Positions 45,677-57,100 of a DNA stretch of 64,000 nt are shown in pieces (position 1 is the first letter of the stretch; each line of letters begins with the position of its first letter). The position numbers were made by a program, and so were the translations under genes. Origin of the DNA: Imperialibacter sp040222815 (GTDB taxonomy: Bacteria; Bacteroidota; Bacteroidia; Cytophagales; Cyclobacteriaceae); contig NZ_JAVKCH010000001.1 of the NCBI RefSeq assembly GCF_040222815.1, positions 253,492-317,491 on the forward strand, in the 5' to 3' direction. Under the pieces are notes generated by a model that had not been told where the DNA came from, did not search any database, and was given only the letters and a program-made list of their open reading frames with translations.

Positions 45677-48600
45677 CTATCTTTTACTGTTGATGTCGAC
45701 CATTCCACTGTAATCAGCCTTGATTTTACTCAACAAGTTCGACAGCTCATCGTAACGGTCATATGCGTCTTTTCCTGGCATCTGGTCAGCCCTGTTCAAC
45801 ATGAAAGAAAGGTACCGGATTTGATCAACTAACATCGGCTGCATGTATATTCCTTCCGGGGTAGTTACCTGATCCTGAAGCGACTGAAGCGCAGCCAATT
45901 TCTTCCTGGCATTTCCTGACTTGTTTCCGTCCAGGGCCTTTACCGCTTGCTTAATATCATCCTCCAAATGGCTAGCCTCTGACAATAAATCTCTTACCTG
46001 TAGTGCCAGCTTTTCCTGGGCCAGCAGCTCTTCCTGAGTAACGCCGGCGTCAGCAACTTTCGGATCGATCAGCACATCGAAGCTTTCGCTATAGGTATTA
46101 CCAGCAATGGTAAACTTGGCTGTGAAAGTTCCAGGGGATATCATAGGGCCGTTGCTAAACGCTCTGCGTGTGTCAGCACTCCAGGCACCCACATGTGTCA
46201 TATCCCATTGAAAGCGGTTGGTACCCACTTTGTTTGGCAGTCCTGGCTTGCCTCCTTTGGTAAAGAAGCCGGTGGCCATATCGGTGGTTCCTTTGTCAGT
46301 CTTGGGTCTGCTGGCGCTGGTGAACGAACTGACGGTGTTTCCGTCTTTATCGGTAATTTCCAAAATAATGTCCGACTCGGCTTTGTCTTTAAGGTAATAA
46401 TCGATGGTGACGGCAGCGTCGGGATACTCTGGGTATTTCCCTTCTCCATTATATCTGTAGCGGAACCTATGAGCTACTTCGGGTTTGAACAAATGAGCTC
46501 CTTTTGATGAAACTGTCTTGATCGAATGCAGCGCACTAATATTGTCCATTATGTAGAATCCTCTTCCCATAGTGGAAAGTATCAGGTCATTGCGAAACAC
46601 CTTGATATCGGTGATGGGTGTCACAGGAAGGTTTTGCTGAAATGACTCCCAGTTAGCTCCGTCATCGAAAGAAATGTACAGGCCAAATTCTGTGCCTGCA
46701 TAAAGTACCCCCTCCTTTTCCGGGTCTTCCCGAATCGTTCTTGTTGGGTGATCGTCGGGAATGCCGTTGGTGATAGCTGTCCAGTTACTACCGTAGTCAG
46801 TAGTTTTAAAAAGGTAAGGCTTCCAGTCACCCAGCTGATAGCGAAGCACAGCCACATACGCCTTTCCTTCCTGGTGCGGAGACGGCTCTACGCAGTCAAC
46901 CCTGCCGCCCTTTGGCATCTTTGGCGTCACATTGGCCCAGGTCTTGCCTCCGTCTTTGGTTACGTGCACAGGGCCATCGTTGGCACCCACCCAAATCAAA
47001 CCTTCTTTCAGCCGTGATTCATTGATATCATAAATAGTGCTATAGTACTCTTCTCCAGTCACATCACGGGTAATGGGGCTTCCTGAAATCACCTGCTTGT
47101 CGGTTTCGAAAGCTGTGAGGTCGGGTGAAATAATTTCCCATGTTTTGCCATCATCTACAGTCTTGTGGAGATACTGCGAACCATGATAAACCACTCCCGG
47201 TGTGTGGAATGAAGCGTGAACCGGCGCTACCCGTTGAAACCTGAATTTAAGGTCTTTGGGGTTGTGTCCGTAAATATTTGACGCACCAACGTAGTACTGC
47301 TTTTCCTGGCCTGTCCGCTTGTCATACACTCCGAAGCGGCCTTTACAATTCGAATAGATAATGTTTGGATCACCAGGTTTTGGCACTGCCGGGCCTGTTT
47401 CGCAACCTCCCACTGCCATCCAGTACCCCACAGCCCCTGACGGATGGTCATAAGGTGGAGCGCTGGGCACTGCTATTGTTGAGTTGTCCTGCTGACCAGC
47501 ATATAGCCAATAAGGATATTGGTCATCTACTTCCACCTGGTAGAGCTCTGCCGTTGGCTGATTGTTTTGTGTTGACCATGAGATACCTCCATTGAGGGTC
47601 ACATTAGCGCCGCCGTCATTGGATTGTATCCAAATCATCGAATCATTTGGGTTGATCCAAAGGTCGTGGTTGTCTCCATGGGGAGGATTAAGTCTTGTCC
47701 AGGTTTTACCGCCATCTCTGGACCTGATGCCCGGGTTAGCCTGAGAGAAAACGTCAGATGCATTGAGCGGATTGACATCCACATTGATATAGTAAAATGG
47801 CCTGTTGACAAGGTCTTCGTTGTCGCTTACATGGACGAATGACTCTCCCTGGTCATCGGAGCGATAAAGCCCCTGCTCCTTTACTGGAGCTTCAACAATG
47901 GCATAGAGCCTGAGCGGGTCAGCCGCACTCACTCCGAGGTCTATTTTGCCTATAAGACCTTCAGGCAGACCTTTTGTCTTTTTTTCCCAGGTTTTGCCTC
48001 CGTCTTTCGACTTGTATATTCCGCCCTCCTGGTATCCCCCACTGATGATTGTCCAGGGTGTTCTTTTGAACCTATACATGGAGGCGTACACAATATTTGG
48101 GTTATTGGGTGCGAATTCAAGATCTACTGCACCTACCGAGTCGGAATCATAAAGCACCTTGTCCCAGGTAGTGCCGCCGTCTGTCGATTTATAAACGCCC
48201 CGCTCTTCATTGTTTTGAAATGCCTGCCCCATGGCTGCCACAAAAACTGTTTTTGGGTCGGTCGGATCAATCTCCACAGCGCCAATCTGCCCAACTTTCT
48301 CAAGTCCCAGGTGGCTCCAGGTTTTCCCTGCATCAGTTGATTTGTATACACCTTTTCCTGTGATCACATTGGAGCGGATGCCGTCAGTGCCTGTGCCTAC
48401 GTAGATAATATTTGGATCGGTGGCCGCTACTCTGATGGCACCGATTGAGCCAGTGGCAAAATACCCGTCCGATATGTTTTTCCAATTGATGCCATAGTCG
48501 GTAGTTTTCCAAACGCCACCACCAGTTGCTCCCATATAAAATGTGCCTGGCTCGCTTGGAACACCCGTCACCGTAGTAACACGGCCACCCCGGGTTGGTC

Positions 48601-48724
48601 CAACATTCCGAAACTGAAAGGCCTGGTATATTTGTTTTTCGGACGGCTGAGCCTGCAAAGGAAAATTAGCCAAAAGAGCCAAAAAAACGGCACCGGCGGC
48701 ATTTAGGAGGGCACTTTTTTTCAT
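45677..48724 (-). CDS. BNR/VPS10-like beta-propeller secreted protein (paralogue A)
   Basis: The 1015-residue protein has a signal peptide (KKSALLNAAGAVFLALLANF) and a large sortilin/VPS10-type propeller with many BNR motifs (e.g. GVYKSTDAGKTW, GIYKSKDGGKTWEKK, SxDxGxxW throughout) over about residues 25-720. A Fn3-like and helical C-terminal part (about 760-1015) follows. Proteins of this type are often labelled glycosyl hydrolase, but no catalytic site is visible. A clear paralogue lies at 54117-57245. Secreted binding or hydrolytic function is unproven. Confidence 0.85.
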   Translation of the reverse strand: MKKSALLNAAGAVFLALLANFPLQAQPSEKQIYQAFQFRNVGPTRGGRVTTVTGVPSEPGTFYMGATGGGVWKTTDYGINWKNISDGYFATGSIGAIRVAATDPNIIYVGTGTDGIRSNVITGKGVYKSTDAGKTWSHLGLEKVGQIGAVEIDPTDPKTVFVAAMGQAFQNNEERGVYKSTDGGTTWDKVLYDSDSVGAVDLEFAPNNPNIVYASMYRFKRTPWTIISGGYQEGGIYKSKDGGKTWEKKTKGLPEGLIGKIDLGVSAADPLRLYAIVEAPVKEQGLYRSDDQGESFVHVSDNEDLVNRPFYYINVDVNPLNASDVFSQANPGIRSRDGGKTWTRLNPPHGDNHDLWINPNDSMIWIQSNDGGANVTLNGGISWSTQNNQPTAELYQVEVDDQYPYWLYAGQQDNSTIAVPSAPPYDHPSGAVGYWMAVGGCETGPAVPKPGDPNIIYSNCKGRFGVYDKRTGQEKQYYVGASNIYGHNPKDLKFRFQRVAPVHASFHTPGVVYHGSQYLHKTVDDGKTWEIISPDLTAFETDKQVISGSPITRDVTGEEYYSTIYDINESRLKEGLIWVGANDGPVHVTKDGGKTWANVTPKMPKGGRVDCVEPSPHQEGKAYVAVLRYQLGDWKPYLFKTTDYGSNWTAITNGIPDDHPTRTIREDPEKEGVLYAGTEFGLYISFDDGANWESFQQNLPVTPITDIKVFRNDLILSTMGRGFYIMDNISALHSIKTVSSKGAHLFKPEVAHRFRYRYNGEGKYPEYPDAAVTIDYYLKDKAESDIILEITDKDGNTVSSFTSASRPKTDKGTTDMATGFFTKGGKPGLPNKVGTNRFQWDMTHVGAWSADTRRAFSNGPMISPGTFTAKFTIAGNTYSESFDVLIDPKVADAGVTQEELLAQEKLALQVRDLLSEASHLEDDIKQAVKALDGNKSGNARKKLAALQSLQDQVTTPEGIYMQPMLVDQIRYLSFMLNRADQMPGKDAYDRYDELSNLLSKIKADYSGMVDINSKR

Positions 48725-48833
48725 GAGTAAGGTCGCTTGTTCTAATGTCCCGAAGTTAGAAAAGTTGGTTCACAGGGTTAAGCCGTTTGTATAAAACTAG
48801 CTTACTGCGAAAACTATGACCAGATTCAGACTA

Positions 48834-51719
48834 CTAGCTCTGCTCCTCTGCTGTCTTTTTTCTCGACGATTGCTTACCCATGCCTCTGGTAAGCTTTGAC
48901 ACGTGACCCTGTACCATTCGGTCGACCTTTTCTCCTTTTCCTGACAGCTTACTTCTCATAAAGCTCTCAAGCGGCATGAGACAAAAAGCCACCGCTACCT
49001 GTAGAAAGAAGGACAAAACCGGCGAAGAATCTGTCTCAAAATTTGCCTCGACTATTGTCTGGATAAACTCAATGATCATGATGATTGTGAGGAAGGTAAG
49101 CAAGCGATTAAGCACCAGCACAACCATTCGGTCGCTTTTCGTAAGTCTTGAGCTCAAAAACAGCAGCATAGCGAAAAACAGAAACTCCGCTGCATAAAAC
49201 CACGGCCGCTGCCAATAAGGTGGCACAACGGTAAAGAAAATGGACTCAAGTGGCTTCACGACGCCAAAGCTATTGCGGGTTTCTATCTGCAATTCGTACT
49301 TATCTGACGGCAAATAGGAGAATTGTATTGTATTGTTATCCAGCGACCACTCGGACCATTGCTCATTCAAACCAAGCAATCGGTACCTGTACTCTATCTT
49401 AAGGATACCCGAATATTCCGTTTGATGGTAAAAAAAGCTCAGCGAGCTGTTCTCCTGCTCCACTCTCAATTTGGTATCAATTGGCAGTAGTTGATTATTG
49501 ACCGACCTGATGTGCTTAAGAAATGGATTATAGTTGGCCTCAAATGCCTTGTTGTGGTCTATGCGATAGAAATTGTTATCAGCGGTAACCACCCACAAAT
49601 CACCATCTTTTTCAAAGTCAATCGAAACAATATGGTCAAAAAGATTAAGAAAAGTAAAGGCGCCATTGGCCTCGGTTTTGGAGCCCATTTTATGCCAAAA
49701 CCGTCCATCAGATACGAGCAAATGCCCGGCGGAACTTATGTAGCGGCTGGGTTCTGACATGCCCAGCCAGTCAAACTTCTCAAGTGTATCACCCGTCAGC
49801 TTGAAAAAGCCTTTTGCGTGCATAAATACCACGCCAAGGTTGGCATCGTCAATACCCATTACGGGGTCAAGGTAGTCGTTCTTGATGGGGACTTCCCCAG
49901 CCTCGACAAGGGTATTATTCTCAATCTTAGCCCAATAAAGCTTCTGCGAGGTACACAGCCAGATTTTGCCGGTTCTGTCTTTGAAAATGAATTGGATAAA
50001 GTCATCTACATTCTCAAGCAAGATGGTTTCTTTCCATTTTCCATCTTCGTTCACAACTGTTAGCAGCCCGCCCCGGTAGGTTGATATCAGAATAAGGTTC
50101 TGAGCATCGTCATAAAACACTCTCCTCACCGCCTCTGAATATATTTGAACTGCTGCGTCTTCCTTAACAATAAAAACGCCTGCCAGACCAGCAGCCATCA
50201 TTTCATCATCATTAATGGGCACCAGCTGGTTGATTCGGCCTTCTACTCCCTTTATTTTCTTATAAACATAAGTGATGCTTTGCAACTCCTTCTTCACCCT
50301 TCTCACCATGACCGGCTCTGCGGTAGCAGTCTTCTTTTTCCCTCCAATTTGACTTCTTGCCTTGGCGATGGCGGAAGCGACAACGGCTTTCTTAGGTGCC
50401 TCCGGTTCTTCTTTCTCCTCTTCCTTGTCTTCTTCCCCCTTATTCTTTTTCAAAAAGGAAAACAAACCACCCTTCTTCTTTTTATCATCTTCCGGTTCTT
50501 CTTCGGCCACAGGCTCCTTTGTTGTTTCATCCACTTTCTCATCTTTCTTATTGAAACGAAAAAACGAAAAAAGGCCGTCGCTATCCTTTTTGTCTTCCTC
50601 TCTGTCGTCGGCAACGGTTAGCTGCGTGTCGGGATTCTTTTTTATATAGTAGACGATCTCGTCAAAGTTCTTGACCTGATCCAGATAAAAAAGTCCCAGG
50701 TTGGTACCGGCAAATACTCTTTCGTCGAAATGCCGGGAAGTGTACAGCGTGCCATCAAGGCCCGGGTAGTAGTTGTAAGACTTGAACGGGATATTTGGTG
50801 ACACTCTGGTGTATCCATAAGGATGCGCTACCCACAGTCCGGTGTCTTTGTCTCTGAATAATGTCTGGGTTTCGTTATCGGGCAGGCCGGTGTGGAAATT
50901 GACGATCTGATCCAGCTTTCTTCCCTTGACATCTACGAACACAACCCCACCTCGTAACGTACCCACTGCCACAAGGTCATCACTCATCCATGTCACGGAA
51001 AGAATCCTTGCTTCCTCCAGATACCCCTCATCGTCGAGTTTTAGCGGCACTAGTTGACCGCCTACGATCTGGTAGAGTTCATTTTTTCTATTGGCCCCAA
51101 TCCATTGGTTACTGGCCGACTCGCTCCACCCCAGCCACGGGCCATTCTCTACAAATCTCGAAGGCAGCACTCCCTGTCCTTTGATCAGAAAGGTAGTGTC
51201 TGCATTGAACGCAACCAGCTTTGAGTCAAAAACACCAATTTGTGTGACAGGTAGTGCCGTAGCTATTTTTTCCAATTTTTTTGACGACGGATCATAAGCG
51301 AAAGCACTTTTTCCGTCGGTCATCACAAGCTCCTCACCATAACTAATGAGCTGCGTCATGGAGAGAGTCTGGCTTGAAGAATCGTTCAGGCTTTTGAACG
51401 TAAGGTTTCCAAAACCGTCAGTTGTGAGCATGCCAAAGCCATACGTACCTGCCAGGTAAATTATGGAGTCGTTAAGAGAAATAGAGAAGGTTGGCCCAGG
51501 GGTTTCTATCAAGTCCCAGCTAGTGCCATCAAACTGCAAAAGCCCCTGTCTGTTGGCAAAGTAAAGCCTCCCAAAATCATCTTGCTGGATGCTATAGTTG
51601 ATTTGATCCCTTTTGTTTTCAATGGGAGTAAAATGAGTTTGGTAGTAGTAGCCAGATTGGGCTACCACCGTAGGTGTAATTGACAGAAATAGAAGCAGGC
51701 CAACAAGTAAACGTCTCAT
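48834..51719 (-). CDS. Propeller/Y_Y_Y membrane sensor without a kinase domain
   Basis: The 961-residue protein has a signal peptide (RRLLVGLLLFLSITPTVVAQ), two-component-type propeller blades (FDGTSWDLIETP, GKIWLCTSQ), a Y_Y_Y domain near 735-800 (YRYRLLGLNEQWSEWSLDNN), then three C-terminal membrane helices (about 808-905) and a short basic tail. There is no HisKA, HATPase, receiver or DNA-binding domain. Residues about 365-480 form a highly charged Lys/Glu insert in which GLFSFFRFNKK and GLFSFLKKNK occur as a near-duplicate. How a signal leaves the protein is unknown. Confidence 0.82.
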   Translation of the reverse strand: MRRLLVGLLLFLSITPTVVAQSGYYYQTHFTPIENKRDQINYSIQQDDFGRLYFANRQGLLQFDGTSWDLIETPGPTFSISLNDSIIYLAGTYGFGMLTTDGFGNLTFKSLNDSSSQTLSMTQLISYGEELVMTDGKSAFAYDPSSKKLEKIATALPVTQIGVFDSKLVAFNADTTFLIKGQGVLPSRFVENGPWLGWSESASNQWIGANRKNELYQIVGGQLVPLKLDDEGYLEEARILSVTWMSDDLVAVGTLRGGVVFVDVKGRKLDQIVNFHTGLPDNETQTLFRDKDTGLWVAHPYGYTRVSPNIPFKSYNYYPGLDGTLYTSRHFDERVFAGTNLGLFYLDQVKNFDEIVYYIKKNPDTQLTVADDREEDKKDSDGLFSFFRFNKKDEKVDETTKEPVAEEEPEDDKKKKGGLFSFLKKNKGEEDKEEEKEEPEAPKKAVVASAIAKARSQIGGKKKTATAEPVMVRRVKKELQSITYVYKKIKGVEGRINQLVPINDDEMMAAGLAGVFIVKEDAAVQIYSEAVRRVFYDDAQNLILISTYRGGLLTVVNEDGKWKETILLENVDDFIQFIFKDRTGKIWLCTSQKLYWAKIENNTLVEAGEVPIKNDYLDPVMGIDDANLGVVFMHAKGFFKLTGDTLEKFDWLGMSEPSRYISSAGHLLVSDGRFWHKMGSKTEANGAFTFLNLFDHIVSIDFEKDGDLWVVTADNNFYRIDHNKAFEANYNPFLKHIRSVNNQLLPIDTKLRVEQENSSLSFFYHQTEYSGILKIEYRYRLLGLNEQWSEWSLDNNTIQFSYLPSDKYELQIETRNSFGVVKPLESIFFTVVPPYWQRPWFYAAEFLFFAMLLFLSSRLTKSDRMVVLVLNRLLTFLTIIMIIEFIQTIVEANFETDSSPVLSFFLQVAVAFCLMPLESFMRSKLSGKGEKVDRMVQGHVSKLTRGMGKQSSRKKTAEEQS

Positions 51720-51828
51720 ATGGGATCAAGGTCGAACCCTAAAATTACGGAATTTCGGAATGCCAAGTAACTGCGAACGATTAAGAAGTTGTGAATACTT
51801 TTTGAAAGGCAGTATTGGAACTTCGGGC

Positions 51829-52773
51829 TTACTTGAATACCAACTGAAGCCAGCCGTAAAACTCCATTAGCCAGGCCACCCCAACATGAAGCACGACACC
51901 TCCCCATATGTTCCGACTGTTAAGGGAAATAATACCCAAAACATAGCCCCCAATAGCTGAGCTGATAGCTTCAGTCATGGGCTTGCCAAAGTGCAGAAAA
52001 ACGTAAGACGGCACCATAACAAGCACGGCATAGGCTCCAAAATACCGATAGAAAGCCAGCACGAGCACACCTCTGTAGAATAGCTCAACCGACACGAAAT
52101 CACTCCCGTACGCTATTTCGTAGATCAGCAAAGGCCACCATTGACTTATGCCTAACTCGGTAGCTAGTTCCGGTCCTTTGGTACGCATGTAGCGAGGATA
52201 GTAGGCCTGTAAGTCCTGAAAAAAAGAAGCAAGGCCGATCACTACCACCATACCCAGAAACAACAGTGCGTAAGGCTTCCAGTCCCAGTGAGTAGAGCGT
52301 AATCCGTAAAATGATTTGTACTTGTCCCTCTCGAACAACAGATATAAGATCACTACGGGCAGCAAAACATTAACGAGGCTGTCTGCCTTTCTAAATGTGT
52401 AGCTGGCGAAATAGTATTCGTTGCCATTCAGCCCGGCGACCAATCCATCAAATGGTTTCCAGTATTGCGACAAGCCCGACACTGCAAACACCAGAACGGC
52501 CCGTAACCAAAAGCCAGTGTCTCTTGCCCAGGCCTTTTCTCCCTTGAAATGATAAACAAGCAGAGCTGCAACGATGAAAGGAAACATATTGAATGCGGCA
52601 ACTAACACCCAGCGCAACGCCGGACTATGACCTTTAATGACGTACTCATCGTAAAAGTCGAGGGAAAAGTTGAAACCAACACTGATACCAATGAACAGTA
52701 ATAGGCTCAGGTAGAGGCCTGGATGAAAATTGGCCTTTTGAAAATCTATCAACTGACGAACAAGTGCTTTCAT
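51829..52773 (-). CDS. CPBP-family intramembrane metalloprotease-like protein
   Basis: The 314-residue membrane protein has about eight hydrophobic segments and three CPBP/Abi motifs in the C-terminal half: VELFYRGVLVLAFYRYFG near 228, VFLHFGKPMTEAISSAIGG near 258 and VVLHVGVAWLMEF near 292. The first motif has a single Glu (ELFYR) where many members have two. CPBP proteins include prenyl-protein (CAAX) endopeptidases. It starts 1 bp after the stop of the LpxR-like gene, so the two form an operon. Confidence 0.82.
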   Translation of the reverse strand: MKALVRQLIDFQKANFHPGLYLSLLLFIGISVGFNFSLDFYDEYVIKGHSPALRWVLVAAFNMFPFIVAALLVYHFKGEKAWARDTGFWLRAVLVFAVSGLSQYWKPFDGLVAGLNGNEYYFASYTFRKADSLVNVLLPVVILYLLFERDKYKSFYGLRSTHWDWKPYALLFLGMVVVIGLASFFQDLQAYYPRYMRTKGPELATELGISQWWPLLIYEIAYGSDFVSVELFYRGVLVLAFYRYFGAYAVLVMVPSYVFLHFGKPMTEAISSAIGGYVLGIISLNSRNIWGGVVLHVGVAWLMEFYGWLQLVFK

Positions 52774-52774
52774 A

Positions 52775-53743
52775 TTAGAATCTATAGCTGATTTTTGCTC
52801 GCATATACCGGTGGTTTTCAGCGCCCTTCACTTCTCTGGAAGTAGTTTTAAATGATAACTCGAAGTCAGCCTTTTTGTAAGCCAGCACAGCACCGTAGGT
52901 TTGACGCAAAACCGCTTTTTCCGAACGTTCATGGTACATGCTCTCAGGCCCAATAAAGTTACCATCGATGGTGGCATTATAAAGCACATAACTCGTTTGC
53001 CAGCTTGCCACCAGGTACCACTCAATGAGCTTACCACTCCCCTTTGCTGCATTCAAAAGACTGTTGGTCAAATGACTTTTATTCAGGCTTCCCGGCAACC
53101 CATATCTCAATGTCACTTCTTGCGATACTTGATCGAGCACCGTGCCTACAGACATGGATGTGGAGCTCACCACGTCCAGTTTTTCACTAATCGCCCATTG
53201 CTTTAAATATGAAGGTGTCAAAGTCAACACCGGCGTATTGTTGATCTGGTAATCCCAACCCCTGGGAAGCCGTATGCCCAGGCTGCCGTGCCACCAACGC
53301 ATCAACTCCGCCGTTTTGATTGCCGGGCCGAGCCAACCCACATCAGCTTTCATGGTAAAAGCACTTGATGGTCTAAGATAATTCAGCTGAACTCCCAGGG
53401 TGGCCATCCCGGCATAAGGTCGATCAAGCTGCTCTAACTTATCCCAAAGGATGTTTTTAGGTGTATAGATGTAATGAGAGAAAACAACCTCAGAAGAGTA
53501 TATGCTTCCTTCTTTCGGGCGACTGAAAGGTAGTCGGCTTTTCAAACTGCTGTATGACGCAAATATGCCGCTTGAGTAGTATCTGTCATAACTAGTGAAG
53601 AAGTATGCGTCGTTGTCAACGGCGAGTTGAACCTGCCTCAAAAAGGTGCTATCCGGATCACTCCCGGCAATGACAGTGGCCACCCATGGCCACCCCTGAA
53701 ACCCAAACACTAAACATAAAAGGAAATTGATCTTTCGGGCCAT
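52775..53743 (-). CDS. LpxR-family outer-membrane lipid A deacylase-like protein
   Basis: From ATG 53743 the product is 322 residues with an N-terminal signal. LpxR-type motifs are VDNDAYFFTSYDRYYSSGIF near residues 40-60, LDRPYAGMATLGVQL near 108, and RWWHGSLGIRLPRGWDYQIN near 150, followed by many beta strands ending in a terminal aromatic (ISYRF). LpxR removes the 3'-acyloxyacyl chain of lipid A at the outer membrane. The Asn-Asp pair and His are present, but the acidic residue usually found after WDYQ appears to be Thr, so activity is uncertain. The CPBP gene follows 1 bp downstream. Confidence 0.75.
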   Translation of the reverse strand: MARKINFLLCLVFGFQGWPWVATVIAGSDPDSTFLRQVQLAVDNDAYFFTSYDRYYSSGIFASYSSLKSRLPFSRPKEGSIYSSEVVFSHYIYTPKNILWDKLEQLDRPYAGMATLGVQLNYLRPSSAFTMKADVGWLGPAIKTAELMRWWHGSLGIRLPRGWDYQINNTPVLTLTPSYLKQWAISEKLDVVSSTSMSVGTVLDQVSQEVTLRYGLPGSLNKSHLTNSLLNAAKGSGKLIEWYLVASWQTSYVLYNATIDGNFIGPESMYHERSEKAVLRQTYGAVLAYKKADFELSFKTTSREVKGAENHRYMRAKISYRF

Positions 53744-53869
53744 CAAAAAGCGACTTTCAGGGCGTTCTTTTTTTGAAGGGCTGAAGTTAAACTATTTTTC
53801 AGATACGGTCATCCCATGCTTTGGGCAACTTCCGAAGCCGTGAGTACAAAAAATGGGTAGAAAAGCAAA

Positions 53870-53889
53870 GCCCCGATAATTATCGGGGC
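53870..53889. terminator. 20-bp perfect palindrome, possible terminator
   Basis: GCCCCGATAATTATCGGGGC is a perfect palindrome with further partial pairing (AAGC / GCTT) outside it. On the minus strand it is followed by TTTGCTTTTC, so it may end the transcript from 54117. No gene was found in 53744-54116. Confidence 0.55.
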
Positions 53890-54116
53890 ATGCTTAGTAT
53901 ATGAGTATTAGCACAGTAATGCCTAAATATCGAATAAAATTTGAATAAATCTTAATATTACCGTATTAAGGATTATGTCTCATCACATATATTTAACGAA
54001 AATAGTTCGGTGATCTATCAACAGCCTACCTGTTAAAATACCCCTATTTCTTCAAAAACCTTCCTCAAACTTAGTCTGACTACTTTACCAAACTTTGAGG
54101 CAGACTTACTCATATA

Positions 54117-57100
54117 CTAAATTTTCCTATCAAGCTTCACCTCCTGAAGATCGGACTTGCTCACCTTTTTATTGAAGGAGACAATGTCCTTTTCGAGGAT
54201 GTTCCGATAAGATGTCATGTGCCCATCCAGCTCCCCTTTCAAGAGGTCAAATACCTCGTAAGAGCCCTTGGTTGGTTTTCCGTCGCCACTTTCTACACTC
54301 TTTCGCAGGTAGGCCAGCCTGTTGTTCAACCTTATCGGGAAATTCAACGGGTCTTGCGAACTCTGATTTTTCACCTGATAAAGCGCTTCCTCAACGGTAG
54401 AAAGCTTAGACAAAAGCACCTCGGCGTCCTTTTTCAAAGCCTTGTTTTGCATCACTAGTGTATCTATTTGCGACTTCAGTGTCCGTATGTCTTTTACAGT
54501 CTGATTCGCCATGGAAGTCGCATTTTTGATCCTCATCGCCAGTTCAAATTGTTCTCTGACGTCTGCCTCGGTCACGCCTGTAATCCTTGGGTCAAGCGCC
54601 ACTTCAATATTCTTGGTTTGCACTTCACCATTTACAGCTACACTCACTGTATACTTTCCCGGAGGCGCATAAGGCCCAAGCTGTGGCCTGGCAGACCATA
54701 TAATCATGCCCTCAAAGTCGACAGCACCAGGATATCTTAAGTTCCACTCGTACTTATTGAGTCCCTGAGCGGTAGTTGGTGCCGTAGGCAGGCTTCCATA
54801 CCACCTGGCCGACTCATCTTCGTCCTTCTTTGGCTCTGGTAACGTCCCCTTTTCCTCCAAAATCACGGTACCACTGGCGTCCTTAATGGTAACTACTACC
54901 TCATCGGCCTGTTTTGGCAGGAAGTAGCTGATTGTAGCACTTTCCACTCGTCTAACAGCCCTGTCAGGCTCAAAAAGTGTATAGTTGGGATTACCAGCGA
55001 GCTTAGCATACTCTCTCAGGGGCCCAATATCATCGAGTATGTAGACCGAGCGACCATGCGTACCCGCCACCAAATCTCTGTCGGTCACCATCAAATCTGC
55101 AATTTGCGTGTCTGGCATATTCAGCTGTAGGGCATTCCAATTGGCACCATCGTCAAACGACACCCAAACGGTGTGCTCTCCACCTGCATACAGCAAGCCT
55201 GGAACTTTGATATCCTCTCTGATAGTATGCAGGTAATCATCTGATCTGATGCCACTGATTATTTTTGTCCATGTTTTGCCATAGTCGTGCGTTTTCCACA
55301 AATAAGGAGCCCTGTCGTCCATTTGATAGCGCTTTCCAGCCACGTAAGCAGTGCCTGGGTGATGACGTGAAGCATCGATGATACTTACCCTTGTGTCCTT
55401 TGGCATATCGGGCGGCGTGATATTGCTCCATGTCTTCCCAAAGTCTCTTGTAATATGCACCAGGCCATCATCTGAGCCAGCCCAAATCGTGTTGACATCG
55501 TGGTAGCTGGGCGCCAATGCAAACACAGTCGCATAAATCTCAGGCCCGTTCATATCCATGGTGAGTGCTCCACCTGACATGCCTAGCGTGGCCGGGTCGG
55601 CGTAGGTCAAATCAGGGCTTATCTTTTGCCATGACTGGCCTTCATCGGCAGACACCCACACATGCTGTGAGCAAGTAAAAAGAAGGTTATTGTCTACAGG
55701 TGAAAACACGATAGGAAATGTCCATTGCCAGCGTTCAGGCAATGATGACGAAGGTTCACCTGAAAAGAAGCGTGGATAAACCTGCACGTCTCTTTCATGA
55801 CCTGTTGCCCTGTTATAGCGTGTCAATAGTGCTCCCTGGCTTCCTGCGTAGAAAATATCTGGGTTCTTAGGATCCTGAGCGATGTAGCCGCTTTCTCCAC
55901 CACCTGGTGAATAGTAGTACTCGGTTTTCGGTCCTCTGGCGGTCATAAAATCCCAACCGTCGCTTGGAATACACATCGTGGAATTGTCCTGCTGAGCTCC
56001 ACAAATGTGATATGGAAAGTCGTTAGTCACCATGATGTGATAAAACTGAGCCGTCGGGAAGTCCAGATCGGTCCAGGTTTTGCCACCGTTGACTGATACT
56101 GTGCCACCACCATCATTGGAGGCAATCATTCGCATGGGGTCGTTGGGATCAATCCAGAGATCGTGGTTGTCACCATGTGGCGGTCTGATTGTGACGTCAA
56201 ACTTTTCACCGCCATCTGTCGACTTATAAAAGCCCACGTTTAACCCATATACCGTGTTCTCGTCTTTTGGATCGGCGTAAATACGGCTGTAGTAAAACGC
56301 TCTTTGCCTGAGCTTGCGTTCGTCATTTACCTGCTTCCAGGTTTTCCCGGCATCGTCGGAGCGAAACACACCGCCGTCGTTGGCTTCAACAACAGCCCAT
56401 AGCCTGTTTGGATTAGCAGGCGAAACTGTCACGCCAATTTTACCGACAGGCCCTTTTGGCAACCCAGGGTTCCTGGTGAGTTCAATCCATGTATCGCCAC
56501 CGTCAATTGACTTATAAAGGCCGCAGTCGGGGCCACCACCCCACATTTTGTAGGGCGTGCGGTATACTTGCCAGATAGTGGCATAAACTACCTTTGGGTT
56601 TGTTCTGTCAATGATGATATCAACACCGCCTGCTTTATCACTTTTGTAAAGCACTTTTTTCCAGTTCTTACCTCCGTCGGTTGTTCTGAAAATGCCTCTT
56701 TCTTCATTATTCCCATAAGGATGCCCCAGTGCAGCCACAAACACGATATCAGGATTCGTTGGGTCAACTCGCACCCTGGCAATCGCCTGAGTCTCTTTCA
56801 AACCAATGTTTTCCCAGGTTTTGCCAGCATCTACCGACTTGTAAACACCATCTCCCTGCATGATATTACCTCTGAACTGGGTTTCGCCGGTTCCTATATA
56901 CACAATGTCGGGATTGGTTTCCGACACGGCCACGGCACCCACTGATGAGCTGGTCAGCTGGCCGTCGGTTACTGGTTTCCAGGTAGTGCCGCCATCAACA
57001 GTTTTCCAGAGGCCACCACCTACTGCCCCAAAGTAGTATTCGTTGGGCCGGGATGGACTTCCTGACGCACCCAGCGACCTTCCTCCCCTGTTAGGCCCCA

